This document shows, one piece after another, positions 27,416 to 38,866 of a stretch of 64,000 nt of DNA (the stretch's first letter is position 1; every line of letters begins with the position of its first letter). A program made the translations under genes and the position numbers. The stretch comes from Neocallimastix lanati (nom. inval.). Taxonomy: Eukaryota > Neocallimastigomycota > Neocallimastigomycetes > Neocallimastigales > Neocallimastigaceae. A model generated the notes under the pieces. That model searched no databases. It saw only the letters and a list, made by a program, of their open reading frames with translations, and was not told the origin of the DNA. Where the stretch lies: assembly GCA_016946835.1 (NCBI GenBank), contig JACVTC010000051.1:647501-711500 (forward strand), read 5' to 3'.

Positions 27416-28380
27416 TAATTCTTATTGTGTTTTGTTTATTTATTAAGTTATTTTGTTTTATTTATTTATTAAGTTGTTTTATTTTATTATATTTCATTTT
27501 ATTTTATTTTATTTTATTTTATTTTTATTTTTTTATTTTTTTTTTTTTTTTTTGAATTATGTATTGATTTATTTATAAAAAATATGGTATACAATTAGCC
27601 TTTTCGATTTCTTTTTCTCTATTTTTTTTTTTTTCTTTTTTTACTGTAAAAAAAAAAATATATTACAAAAAATTGTAAAAAAAAAAAAAAATAAATAAAA
27701 ATAAGCTTTTTTTTTTATTGATGATACAATTTTATTAGTATGATTAAATTATACATCTTGTTAAACTAATATCATTTATAATTGTATAAATAAATATAAT
27801 AACTTATTATATTCTTTATTACTATTATAAATAATAATTTAGTAACAAATTTTATAAAATTAATAAACAATTTTTTACTCTTTATTGTTATTATTTATTT
27901 TTATTTTTTGTTTCCAATTCTTTAATTTTGTTTTATTATTTTCCTTATTATTCATTTATTTATTTAATTTTTTATTATTGTTTTTGTTTTTGTTTTTGTT
28001 TTCTGTTTTTTGTTTTTTGTTTTTTGTTTTTGTTTTTTTTTTTACTTTTGTTTTTTAATTATTTTTTATTGTAACTAATTTTTTATTTTATTTTCTTTTT
28101 TTTTATAATTATTATTTATTATTATTTTTTAGTTTTTAATAATAATAATAATGATAGTAAAATATTTCCCTAATTTCATAATGTAAAATGTTATACTCAT
28201 TTTTCTTATTATAATTTCGTATACTACTACAACTACTATTATTATTATTCAATTATATTTGATAGATTAAATATTATTGATTATTTTAGATATATACAAT
28301 ACTTTTCTTTCTTTTTTATTTATATTATTATTTAATTTATCAGTATTAATATACTAAACAATAGTCAATTTTTTTTAATT
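26561..28380. other. T-rich low-complexity spacer
   Basis: Long T-runs (26977-26996, 27387-27414) with Phe/Leu-rich open frames (for example 27337-27555) that are artefacts of composition. (TTTTA)n near 27478-27530 and TTTTTG repeats near 27978-28040. It lies downstream of the gene on the minus strand that ends at 28381. Confidence 0.55.
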
Positions 28381-31113
28381 TCAAATAACATGATTAGCGT
28401 TGAGAATGCGTGATTGAGTATTAACATTGTCATTATATAGATTGAAACTACTATTTAAGCTATCACTAAACATATCAAAGGATGCCATCATTTCTTCTTC
28501 AAAACTCAATTCTGGGCTTTTTGGAAGTTCTATACTAAGATTACTCATACCTTCATTTAGGTTTGTATTCATATTCGAACTACTAGATTTAACATCTCTA
28601 CTACTAAAACGTGGTTTTGGTTTTGGTGCTTGTGTACTTATTCGCTTTGGTTGACGTACATTTAAGCTTCTTGGTTCAGATTTTGTAGTGACTTTCTTAA
28701 AAGCCTGTGAAAATAGATGAGTTTTATTATGATTATTTTTTAAAATCGATTTAGGTTGATCTTCTTTACGATTTATAATTAATGAATTAGATTGAGGATT
28801 TACCATTGGTTTAGATGGCTCATATTGTCGAGGTTGTGTTATTGGTTTCGATATTTGACTATATTGTTGAGGAGAATCCTTTGGTTTGGATGTTTGTATA
28901 GTTTGACGCTTAAAGGTAACCTTTGGTTTGGCTGGTTGATTAATTTCATGTTGAGAAGAAGCTTTTGATCTGAATGATGGGATAGATTCCTGTTGAGACG
29001 TTGCCTTTTGCTTAGAGGACTGGAGGGATTCACGTTGAGATATTGTCCTTGGCTTGGAGGTTTGTTGAGATTCACGTGAAGAGGTTATCTTTGGCTTAGA
29101 AGATAAGAGATATTCACGTGGAGAAGTCATCTTTGGCTTTGATGTTTGGAGGGATTCACGTTGAGATATCGTTTTTGACTTGGATGACTGGACTGATTCA
29201 TAATGAGGATCAACCTTTGATTTAGATGAATAGATATATTCACTTTGAGTAGTTGTTTTTAGTTTGGAAGAACCAAAAGTTTCATATTTTGAAGTCATCT
29301 TTGGTTTGGATGAATCAAGATATTGACCCTTATTATCATCCTTCCATCTGGATTGTTTAGTAGATTGATGTTGAGCAGTTATCTTTGATCTAGATTGTTG
29401 AACAGATTTACTTTGGATAGACATCATTGGTTTTGACGAATGAATGGATTCGAGTTGAGAATCAATCTTTGATTTGGATTGCTCAGTAGATTGATTTTTA
29501 AACACAACCACTGGTGAGGATTTTTGGGATAGCTGAGGTTTATGAATTCCCATTGAAATCTCTGATTGGGATGACTGAATTTTTAATTGTGGTGGTTGGC
29601 GTTGTAATGGACTTATGGAGTCAGATTTCATTTCTCTAATTGGAATTTTATTAGTTGGTACAGGTATAGATGATTTTTTATTTGTTTGACTAACTGAAGG
29701 TGGTAGAATTGGTTCAAGAGTATATGTAAACTTATTTTTCATTGAGACTGAAGATTTTATTGACTCTTGTAATAATCTTGAATGATTATGATTTTCCTCT
29801 TCGTAGTATGGAGATGCTTCTTTTTGCAATGGTGAAGGTTGGCGTTTAATTGGTGTAGATTGAGCAGTTCTCTTTTTTACAGTATGTAACCTCTGTTTTG
29901 ATTTCTTATTACTAGTATCTTGAAGTTTTATTTCTTGAGGCTTTATTACTTGAGTTTCAACTCTTTGAGGTTTATTTTCTTGTATTTTTTCCACTCCTTC
30001 TGATTGTTCAATAATACTACTTACAGCATCAGTATCTTCACTTTCGATATCAGGATTATCACTAAATGGAATATCATCTAATGAATCTGGTAATGGAGTT
30101 GGTGGGTATTCATATACATCATCTGATGGAATTGGTGATTGATCAAGCCCAGGTATGTTTTTAGTTACAAGAGGTGTCATACAGAAATTAGGTGGCATGT
30201 AGTAATTAGAATCAGATAAATACTTTGATCGACTTGTTACAAATTTTGAGCGACGTTGAGGTTTAATATTAACGCTTGAATGTTGAATTAATCTCTTTCC
30301 ACTATTATTTAAGACAGTTTTGCTTTCATCAGATGATAAAGATATTGAAGAAGATGAAGAAGAAGGTAAATGAATATTCTGTAACGAACGCGGGCTAGCA
30401 ATAGAAATATCACCTTCTATTGGGGAGGTCGCCTGATTATTTATTAAGCTAATACTTCCTACTTTTGATGAATAATTATTTGATGTAATTGGGGAGAAAT
30501 TCCAATTACTTCCTCTTTCATAAGTAATATCTGTCGAATGGAACATGTTAACAATTGAATCAGTACTTTCTATACGATACAAGTCTCCAACACTCGTACT
30601 TGTTTGTTTTGATTCGTAACTGTAACTGTCCGCTTCTGGTAGTTTAATAATATCCTTTACTTTATTATAATTTTTACTAAAGTTTTTACTTAAATCACTC
30701 TTTTTTCTACGTTTTATTATAAATCGAATGATAATATAGAGAGCAATAATACTGATCAAGCCAATAATACTATATTTAATTAATGGTTCATTAAAAATAC
30801 TCTCGTTTTCTTCCTTCTGTTGAATTTGCTCTATTGGTTTTTCCTGACCTTGGAAACCTACAAATCCATTATTTTGGGTAGGAGCTTTTTGGAGTTCTTC
30901 ATTACTATTATGTTTACTACTATTCGAGTTACGACTCTCTGAACGATGACTATCTGAGTCTTGATTGTCACGATCATCACGACTATCACGACTATCATCA
31001 TCATTATCACCTTCATCATCATCCCTACGTTTACTAAGGTATTTATTTAATGTATCTCCCTCATTATCAAAGAATTTATCATTAAATTTTGGAGTTTCTA
31101 TTATTATACCCAT
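28381..31113 (-). CDS. Single-span membrane protein with SKPK tandem repeats
   Basis: One uninterrupted 910-residue frame. Residues 20-75 are strongly charged (DDDEGDNDDDSRDSRDDRDN type). A single hydrophobic span, YSIIGLISIIALYIIIRFII, sits at about 114-133 and is followed by KRRKK, which puts the long C-terminal part in the cytoplasm. There is no cleavable signal peptide, so it is a reverse-signal-anchor type. The cytoplasmic part is Ser/Pro/Gln-rich and disordered. From about residue 580 to 770 it holds 14-residue repeats (SKPKITSSRESQQT, SKPRTISQRESLQS, SKQKATSQQESIPS). These are basic, rich in Ser/Thr and phosphorylation-prone. The family is not recognised. The ATG at 31113 is chosen because the same frame has a stop a few codons upstream. 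Proline-rich patches (EYPPTPLPDS, PSPLQK, LPPSVS) could be SH3 ligands for proteins such as the one at 15771, but this is only inference. Confidence 0.85.
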   Translation of the reverse strand: MGIIIETPKFNDKFFDNEGDTLNKYLSKRRDDDEGDNDDDSRDSRDDRDNQDSDSHRSESRNSNSSKHNSNEELQKAPTQNNGFVGFQGQEKPIEQIQQKEENESIFNEPLIKYSIIGLISIIALYIIIRFIIKRRKKSDLSKNFSKNYNKVKDIIKLPEADSYSYESKQTSTSVGDLYRIESTDSIVNMFHSTDITYERGSNWNFSPITSNNYSSKVGSISLINNQATSPIEGDISIASPRSLQNIHLPSSSSSSISLSSDESKTVLNNSGKRLIQHSSVNIKPQRRSKFVTSRSKYLSDSNYYMPPNFCMTPLVTKNIPGLDQSPIPSDDVYEYPPTPLPDSLDDIPFSDNPDIESEDTDAVSSIIEQSEGVEKIQENKPQRVETQVIKPQEIKLQDTSNKKSKQRLHTVKKRTAQSTPIKRQPSPLQKEASPYYEEENHNHSRLLQESIKSSVSMKNKFTYTLEPILPPSVSQTNKKSSIPVPTNKIPIREMKSDSISPLQRQPPQLKIQSSQSEISMGIHKPQLSQKSSPVVVFKNQSTEQSKSKIDSQLESIHSSKPMMSIQSKSVQQSRSKITAQHQSTKQSRWKDDNKGQYLDSSKPKMTSKYETFGSSKLKTTTQSEYIYSSKSKVDPHYESVQSSKSKTISQRESLQTSKPKMTSPREYLLSSKPKITSSRESQQTSKPRTISQRESLQSSKQKATSQQESIPSFRSKASSQHEINQPAKPKVTFKRQTIQTSKPKDSPQQYSQISKPITQPRQYEPSKPMVNPQSNSLIINRKEDQPKSILKNNHNKTHLFSQAFKKVTTKSEPRSLNVRQPKRISTQAPKPKPRFSSRDVKSSSSNMNTNLNEGMSNLSIELPKSPELSFEEEMMASFDMFSDSLNSSFNLYNDNVNTQSRILNANHVI

Positions 31114-31770
31114 TATTATTATTAATTATTTCTATTTTAAAGGCTATTGGTTTATATTTTATATTGTATTTTTTTATATATTATATAATTTAAACTTTAT
31201 TAAGATTTAAATAAGTATACTTGATTACTATATTTTATTAAATTAATATTCTATAATCAATATCTTATGATATTATTAATAAATAATATCAACTAAACCA
31301 GTAGTGGATATATCTATTTTTTCATTGCATAATGAAAACGTATTAAAAAAAATTAAAAATAATTAGTTTAATTCTATAAATAAATTTATAAATTATTATT
31401 TAAATATTCTTTATATCCTTTATAAACTTCTATTTATAAACCTACCTAACAATATTGATTAACTTTATTATATGAATTAAGTTATTTATTATTATAATTT
31501 CATCATTAATATATTTTTCTTTAAATTAAATTATTGAAAAACATAATAATTAATAGAAATGCTAAATAAGATATGTTTAATTTATTTAATTTTTTTTTTC
31601 TTTATGAAATATTCCTTGTTTTTAATTTATTTTATTTTTAATTTATTATTATTTATTTTAATTATAATTTTTTAATTTTTTTTATAAAAGGTCAAAAATT
31701 ACAGAACTAGTAATCTTTTCTAAATATTTATTTTTTGTTTTAGTGTAGAAAAAGAAAAAAAGAAAAAAAG

Positions 31771-31815
<45 letters not shown>

Positions 31816-32909
31816 TAAAACAAAATGACTAAAAGTAATAATATATTAAATTAAACCGATAATATATTTGGAAATTTAATGTATTTATATATTATATTTA
31901 ATAATAGAGAATTTAAAATATAATCTCGAAATTCATATATTAAATAATAAAAAAGAAAAAAGAAAGAGAAAAAAGAAAAAAAGAAAAAGAATATTAAATC
32001 TTGCTTAATAATAAAAACTGTTTTTATATTAATATTATATTTGTTTATACTTTTTATATATTTATGATATATTAAGTTTAATTTTTTATTTTTATTTTAA
32101 GTTTTTTTTTTTTTTTAATATTTTTTCATATTAAAAAAAATTAATATATTTAATAAATATTTTAGTAAAAAATTTAATATTTATTAAATATATTAATTTT
32201 TTTTAATTATATATATAAATAATAATGGATAATATATATATTATATTTTATTTATTATTAGGAATATATTAACTCTAAATAATATAAATTTTTTTTACAT
32301 TACACAAAAAAATTAATAGAAAAAAAATATATATCATATATATAATATAGTGTCTGTTCCACTTTATTTCTATAATATTAAATAAATAATTATAAAAATA
32401 TTTTTTTTAACAATTTTTTTCAATAAAATATAATAATAATAAATAATAATAATTTTATTGTACATTTACAACATATTTCTAAAATCCCCCAATAATAATT
32501 TTTATTAGTATATATATTTATTTATTTATATTTATTCATTTATTTATTTATATTCAGAATGTTTATATGTTTATTATATATATATATATGTTAGCATTTT
32601 CTACAAAAAAAAAAAAAAAATACAAAATTCTTATATATACATAAAGGGTTTTGAAATTTTAAATTTCATTTTAAAATATATCTTGTTTTTTTTCTCTACC
32701 AAAAAAGTCGATTGTATTCAATATTTTATATTTTTTTTAATCATTTAACTCTTAATATTATTTTATTTAACACTAACAAAGAATTAAAATTAATTTAATT
32801 GTGGATAATTTTTTTTTTAATTTTGAAACCTAATAAAATTGTAATAAATTGTAATAATAATAACATTCAATTTAAATTATTTCATTTAATATATAAATAA
32901 TACATATTG
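31114..32909. other. Upstream AT-rich region of the SKPK-repeat gene
   Basis: Presumed promoter side of the minus gene starting at 31113. It contains an A-run of about 40 near 31769-31810 and the perfect inverted repeat at 32130-32207. No gene is recognised. Confidence 0.5.
32130..32207. repeat. Perfect 32-bp inverted repeat, A/T only
   Basis: Arms 32130-32161 and 32176-32207 are exact reverse complements with a 14-nt loop. Both contain only A and T, so information content is lower than for 22006-22089. Perfection over 32 bp is still notable. Confidence 0.9.
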
Positions 32910-32914
32910 TTTCT

Positions 32915-33180
32915 GGATCGATCAAGCGACTACTTCCGAAATGTATATGGGGGGATTTTCATTCTCTCAGAGTGTTTTTTCCAATAAATGAAGTTAATTT
33001 TACTTAAACTGTTAGTGCAGAAAATACTTGATCAATGAAAAGAAGCTTGCCCTTTAAAACGACCTATAGAGAATATCTTTATTAGCCTTGCTTAGATGGC
33101 AAAGAATTCAATGAGAGTCTGTTACATTTAAGTGTTTAAGGGAGACTGGAGGTCCTACTGTTCTTCCCTCTTATTAATCT
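32915..33180 (+). repeat. Dispersed repeat copy (same family as 19.9-22.3 kb)
   Basis: An island of normal base composition in A/T desert. Its first 190 bp match the reverse complement of 20460-20120, and its end (GGAGGTCCTACTGTTC) matches the reverse complement of the copy near 22225. Frames are broken (for example WIDQATTSEMYMGGFSFSQS and then a stop). The class is unknown; a decayed retroelement is likely. Confidence 0.6.
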
Positions 33181-33369
33181 AAATTAAAAAAAATAATAAA
33201 AATTATTTATAAATATTATCTTTATTATGATAATTAAAATTTCTAATACATTTTCTATTAACGTAGATTTATTAAAAAAGCTAATATATATTATATATCA
33301 TGTATTGTATTATATAATTTACATATATAAATATTTAAATATATATGAAAATTTTTTTTTAAAAAAAAA

Positions 33370-33435
33370 AAAAACATAAAAAAAAAAAGCATAACAAAAA
33401 AAAAGCATAACAAAAAAAAAGCATAACAAAAAAAA
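33370..33435. repeat. 17-bp tandem repeat, 4 copies
   Basis: A-run plus GCATAAC repeated head to tail (last copy GGATAAC). Confidence 0.88.
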
Positions 33436-33692
33436 GGATAACAAAAAAAAATAAAAAAAATATATATTACTCAAAATAGAACATATTAATAACTCATATA
33501 TATATAATTTAAAAATATATATATATTTTAATAGATAATTAAAAAAAATGTATATATTATATTTATAAACAAATTTATTATTAAATAATTTTAAAAGAGA
33601 AAAAAAAAAAAGACTTCAAAAGATTGTATAAATAATTATATATATTTTAATTTGATTATTCAATAAAATTATAAAATATAAAAAATACAATA

Positions 33693-33795
33693 AATATATA
33701 AAATATAAAAATAAATAAAAAATATAATAAAAATAAAAAATATAATAAAAATAAAAAATATAATAAAAATAAAAACTATAATAAAAATAAAAAAA
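33693..33795. repeat. 19-bp tandem repeat, about 5 copies
   Basis: Head-to-tail AATAAAAAATATAATAAAA units with one CTATAA variant. Confidence 0.85.
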
Positions 33796-36261
33796 ATGAA
33801 TTTCTATTATCAGTAATGATTTAATTTAAAATGAAATATTTCACAAACTAAAAATTATCGAATATTATATAAAAGAATATAAAAAGTTTACCAATTTCAT
33901 TTATTTATAAGGTTTGTGTTCATAACTATATATTACAAAAAAAAAAAATTCTGTATTAAGATTATTTTTTATTTTTTGTGTGCATGATAAAAAATTTTAA
34001 TTGGTTCATTATTATTTCATATCTATAATTTTTTTTTATTTTTAAAATAAAAAATTAAAAGAACAATAATTTATTTATTTATTTATTTATTTATTTATTA
34101 TTTATTTATGCATTTATATATTTATTAATTATTTATTTGTTGATTCATTTATTTATTTATGCATTTAATTATTTATGCATTTATTATAGTAAAGAGTATT
34201 GATAATTTTAATAAATGAATATTTCAGATTTTTGTATTCTATTACAGATGTTTTACTACTATAAATATGTTTAAATATGGTTTAATTATTAAGTAGTAAT
34301 AACTTTAATTTATATAAATTCTATTTTACTTTTTTATAATACTTTATAATTAAATACTACAAAAGCATACTCTAAAATTTTAATAGATAAAAAGATTGTA
34401 TAAGCCTTAATTTAAATTTTTATAATCACTAAGATTATTATTATTCTTAATATATTTAATATAATAATTTCTAATCAATAAAGAATTTTTTAAAATATAA
34501 TATATATATACTTTATGAATAAAAAAGATTATTTATATTATTCATTCATTATATTGATCTAATTTCAATAAATGAATAAATATTATTATAAATAAATTAT
34601 ATAATAAATAAATTAATAAATATATAAATAAACTATCTACAAAATTTATTCATATATAAGAATATTCTTTAGAGAATAATATAATATATTATTAATATAT
34701 ATTAATACATTTTTTAAAGTGTCACTAAAATCACAAAAAAAAAAAAAAAAAAAGCTTGTTTTTTGATTATATTAAATTTAATGTTTTATATTTGCTGTAT
34801 TTATATTTCTTATATACAGAAAAAAAATATTCCAACTTTATTAAATAATAAAAATGAAAAAAATTTAAATTAAATATTCAAAGTTTTAAAATAATACAAC
34901 ACTAATATTTAATAACCATTATTATGAAAAATATAAACAGTTTAAAGGAAACTAGTAATAATAAATAATAAATATTAAATATTAAATATTAAATAGTAAC
35001 AATTAAAAAATAAATAATAAATAATAATAGAAAATGAATAAAAATAGATAATAAATAAATAAATTTTATAATAAAGCTTAAATAAAATAATAATTAAAAG
35101 AAACTAATAAATAATTTACAAAAATGATAATTGAAAAAGGTTAATAAAAATAATGAATAAATAATTGATAAAAAAAATAATAAAGTAATAAATAAATAAA
35201 TAAATTAATAAAAAAACAAATAATAAATAATAATAAATAATATTTATAATTTAATTAAGCATAAAACATTAAATACAAAATAAAATATATAATAATATAA
35301 ATTATATATATAATATTATTTGTATATTGAAGTAAAAATAAAATAATTAAATTTTTTCTAAACCTATCCATTATACATGGACATTTTCATGTAATTAAAA
35401 TTATTTGTAAATGATATAATGAGAATTTTTTGAATTTAGATTTACTTTTGTTATTATTATTCATCATTAACAATTAATAATTTTTATTTATTATTTAATT
35501 ATTATTTATTATTTAATTATTTACTATTTATTATTTATTATTTATTATTTATTATGTATTTATTACTTATTATTTATTTATTTATTATTTAATTATTATT
35601 TAATTATTTACTATTTACTATTTATTATTTATTATTTATTATTTATTATTATTATTTATTATTTATTATTTATTATGTATTTATTATTTATTTATTACTT
35701 ATTATTTATTTATTACTTATTATTTATTTATTATTTATTATTTATTATTTATTATTATTTATTTATTTATATAAATTAATATTTTTTAATTTATCATATC
35801 AATCAGTTATAACAAGTTATAACAGTTTTTTTGGTATTTATATTTTTTAAATTTAAACTTGAGTTAGAACTAATTATTTCTTCTAGAGTTTAAAATATAC
35901 TTAACAATTTAATAAAAATTTACAATTACCAAATATATATGTTTAAATACAGAGCTTAATTAAATAATTAGTAATTCATTATAATTAATGTATATATTTA
36001 TATTTATATAATTTTTTTTTATATTGATATATTATTTTAAAAACTAAATTGATATAAATGTTATACAATATAATTGGAAATTTCAATAATATGTAAATTG
36101 AAATTAAATAAAAAATAAGTTATATATTTATTAATATATTAATTTATGATGTATTAGTATTAGTATTACTATTACTATTATTATCAAATAATATTATATT
36201 TATAAAATAATAAATATATTTTAATTCTTATAAATAATTTTTATGTTTAGTAATATTATAC

Positions 36262-36390
36262 TAGTTACATCTTTATTTATATTTATAGCAATTATTAAAT
36301 AAAATGATTTATTGAATATTATACTTATAAATCCATAATTCAACAAATAATTTTATTTAATAATATTAGCTATAAATAAAGATGTAACTA
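36262..36390. mobile_element. Candidate 129-bp MITE-like inverted-repeat element
   Basis: The ends TAGTTACATCTTTATTTATA (36262) and its near-perfect reverse complement (ending 36390) flank a short centre. The arms stay complementary, with a few mismatches, for about 45 bp. Size and structure fit a miniature inverted-repeat element. A clear target-site duplication is not visible. Confidence 0.55.
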
Positions 36391-36861
36391 ACTTTTTAAT
36401 TTTCAATTTAACTTTTCTTAAGTATTAGTAATAATAGAATGAATATTCTTAATTTTTTTTTCTTTTTTTTTTTTTATATTATATTATGTTATATTATTAC
36501 ATAAAAATTAATTATCGAGAACCTAATGAATTCCCTAACCTTTATACTTTAAATAATATTGAGAAATACACAATATAGTATTATATGAATGCCATTTTCG
36601 AAGGATCAATAAAATAGCATTTTATATAGTTTAGTAATAATTAAATTGTTAATAAACCTGACTAGATTAACGTTATATATAATAGGTACATATTTATATA
36701 AAAATACACTAATTATAATTTCATTTTTACAAAATATATATATGTTTATTAAAAATTTTCATTTCAATATAATTAATTTGTTAATATCAAATTTTATTTA
36801 TTTATATCTTTATATTAACTATTCAAGATTTTTTAATTTTTAATTTAATAATAATATTAAT

Positions 36862-37005
<144 letters not shown>

Positions 37006-37933
37006 CTATAATTTTATAATTAATTTAAGATATATAACATTATAAATAATTTATTTAAATAGTATGGGAAATAGTATCCAAAATAGCAAGATTTTTTGTT
37101 AATAATTGTTTTCATTTAATAACTAGTGAACTATAATAATAACATATATAGATTTTTTTTATTTAATAATTAAGATTAAATATTCAAACATAGTAATTTA
37201 AATATTATTAATTTTATTTGTTATAATTGTTTATGGTATATATATATAATAAACTTAAAGTCTATTTTTTATTATTGTAAAAATATATATTTTTATATTT
37301 TTTATTAAACAATTATGATATACACAAATTTTCATTACTATAAGATATATAATATAATATATTATAATATATTGAATTTAATATAAATATAATAAAGGGA
37401 GGTCGATTTTTACTATGAAAATTTAAAAAATTATTTAAATGATAAGAATGTTAATATAAAATTTATTAAAAAAAAAAAATTATTTTAAATTTTTATTAAA
37501 AAATTTAAAATAAAACATAAAAATTAATAATAAAAGTTATTTTAAAAAAATCAAATTTCATTGTTATATAATAAAAATAAATTAATATACAAAACATTTC
37601 TTCATATAATATATATGATATAAATACTTTTTTTATTTTATTTTTTTTTTTTTCTTTAAAAAAAAGAAATAAAAATTATATATATAATTTATCATATATT
37701 ATAATTGCTTAAAAATAAATATAATTTTATTTTTCATATATTTATATTATATATATATATTTTATTTTATTAAAAAAAAAAAATTCTAAATTCATCAAAT
37801 AAAATGAATACATTAGATTACTATAATTTTTAATATATATATAAACATTATACTTATAAATAAAAAATAACAACATTTTTTATTCATCAAAAGGTTTTTT
37901 TTTTTTTTAATAAAATAGTAGATATTATCAAAA

Positions 37934-38775
37934 ATGAATTTAGAAAAACATAATAAGTATATTACTTATGAAATTGAAGAATTATATAAACAAGCTTCTA
38001 AATATTTTGTATGCCAACAACTTAAAGAAGCTAATAAATTATATGAAGAATGTATTGAAAAACAGAAAAAGCTAATAATTCAAGATAATGCAGATATACG
38101 ATATTTATCTGCATCATTAATATTACTTTATTTACAATTAAATGAAAAATTATACCCTGAAATTGATTGTTGGGAAATTGCAATTAAATTATATAATTCT
38201 TTACCAAATGTTACCCCAGAAATTCTTGTTTTTTGGTATATAATTTTAATATTAATAGTTTATGATATATATATTTTATTTGTTTATTTTGTTTAAATAT
38301 TACAAATTTATTAAAAAGAAATTAATATTAATAAATTAATAATGTATATTAAATTGTTCATATGTTGAATATGTGTTATGAAACTCAAAATAAATAATAA
38401 TAAATATTTATACATGGATTCAAAAATTCTTTTCAGTACTTTTAATTCAATGAAACGTAAAAAAATTAAAGAAGCTAAATTAAAATTTGAAAATTGGTTA
38501 ACAAATCAATCAGAAAATTTCTTTATGAGAGTTGCTTATAAGCGTCAACCAGAGACAGATATTTATAATAAACTTATTGAAATTTATCTTTTAAGAATTT
38601 TACCAAAATTAAAAGATTGGGATTCTGCATTAGAATTTCTGAAATATAATGATTTAATTTCATCAAGAAGAAAAGAGGTAAATATTATTTAATCTTATCA
38701 TATATATTATTATAATTATATTTAAATTATTAAATAAATAAAAATAATAAATAATAAATAATAAATAATAAATAA

Positions 38776-38866
<91 letters not shown>

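Noticed and set aside
27337-27555. Phe/Leu-rich frame
   Set aside because: Runs across a long T-run and TTTTA repeats; no coding signal.
33370-33435. Regularly spaced GCATAAC units, considered as a CRISPR-like array
   Set aside because: Units are directly tandem with A-runs, have no unique spacers, and the genome is eukaryotic.
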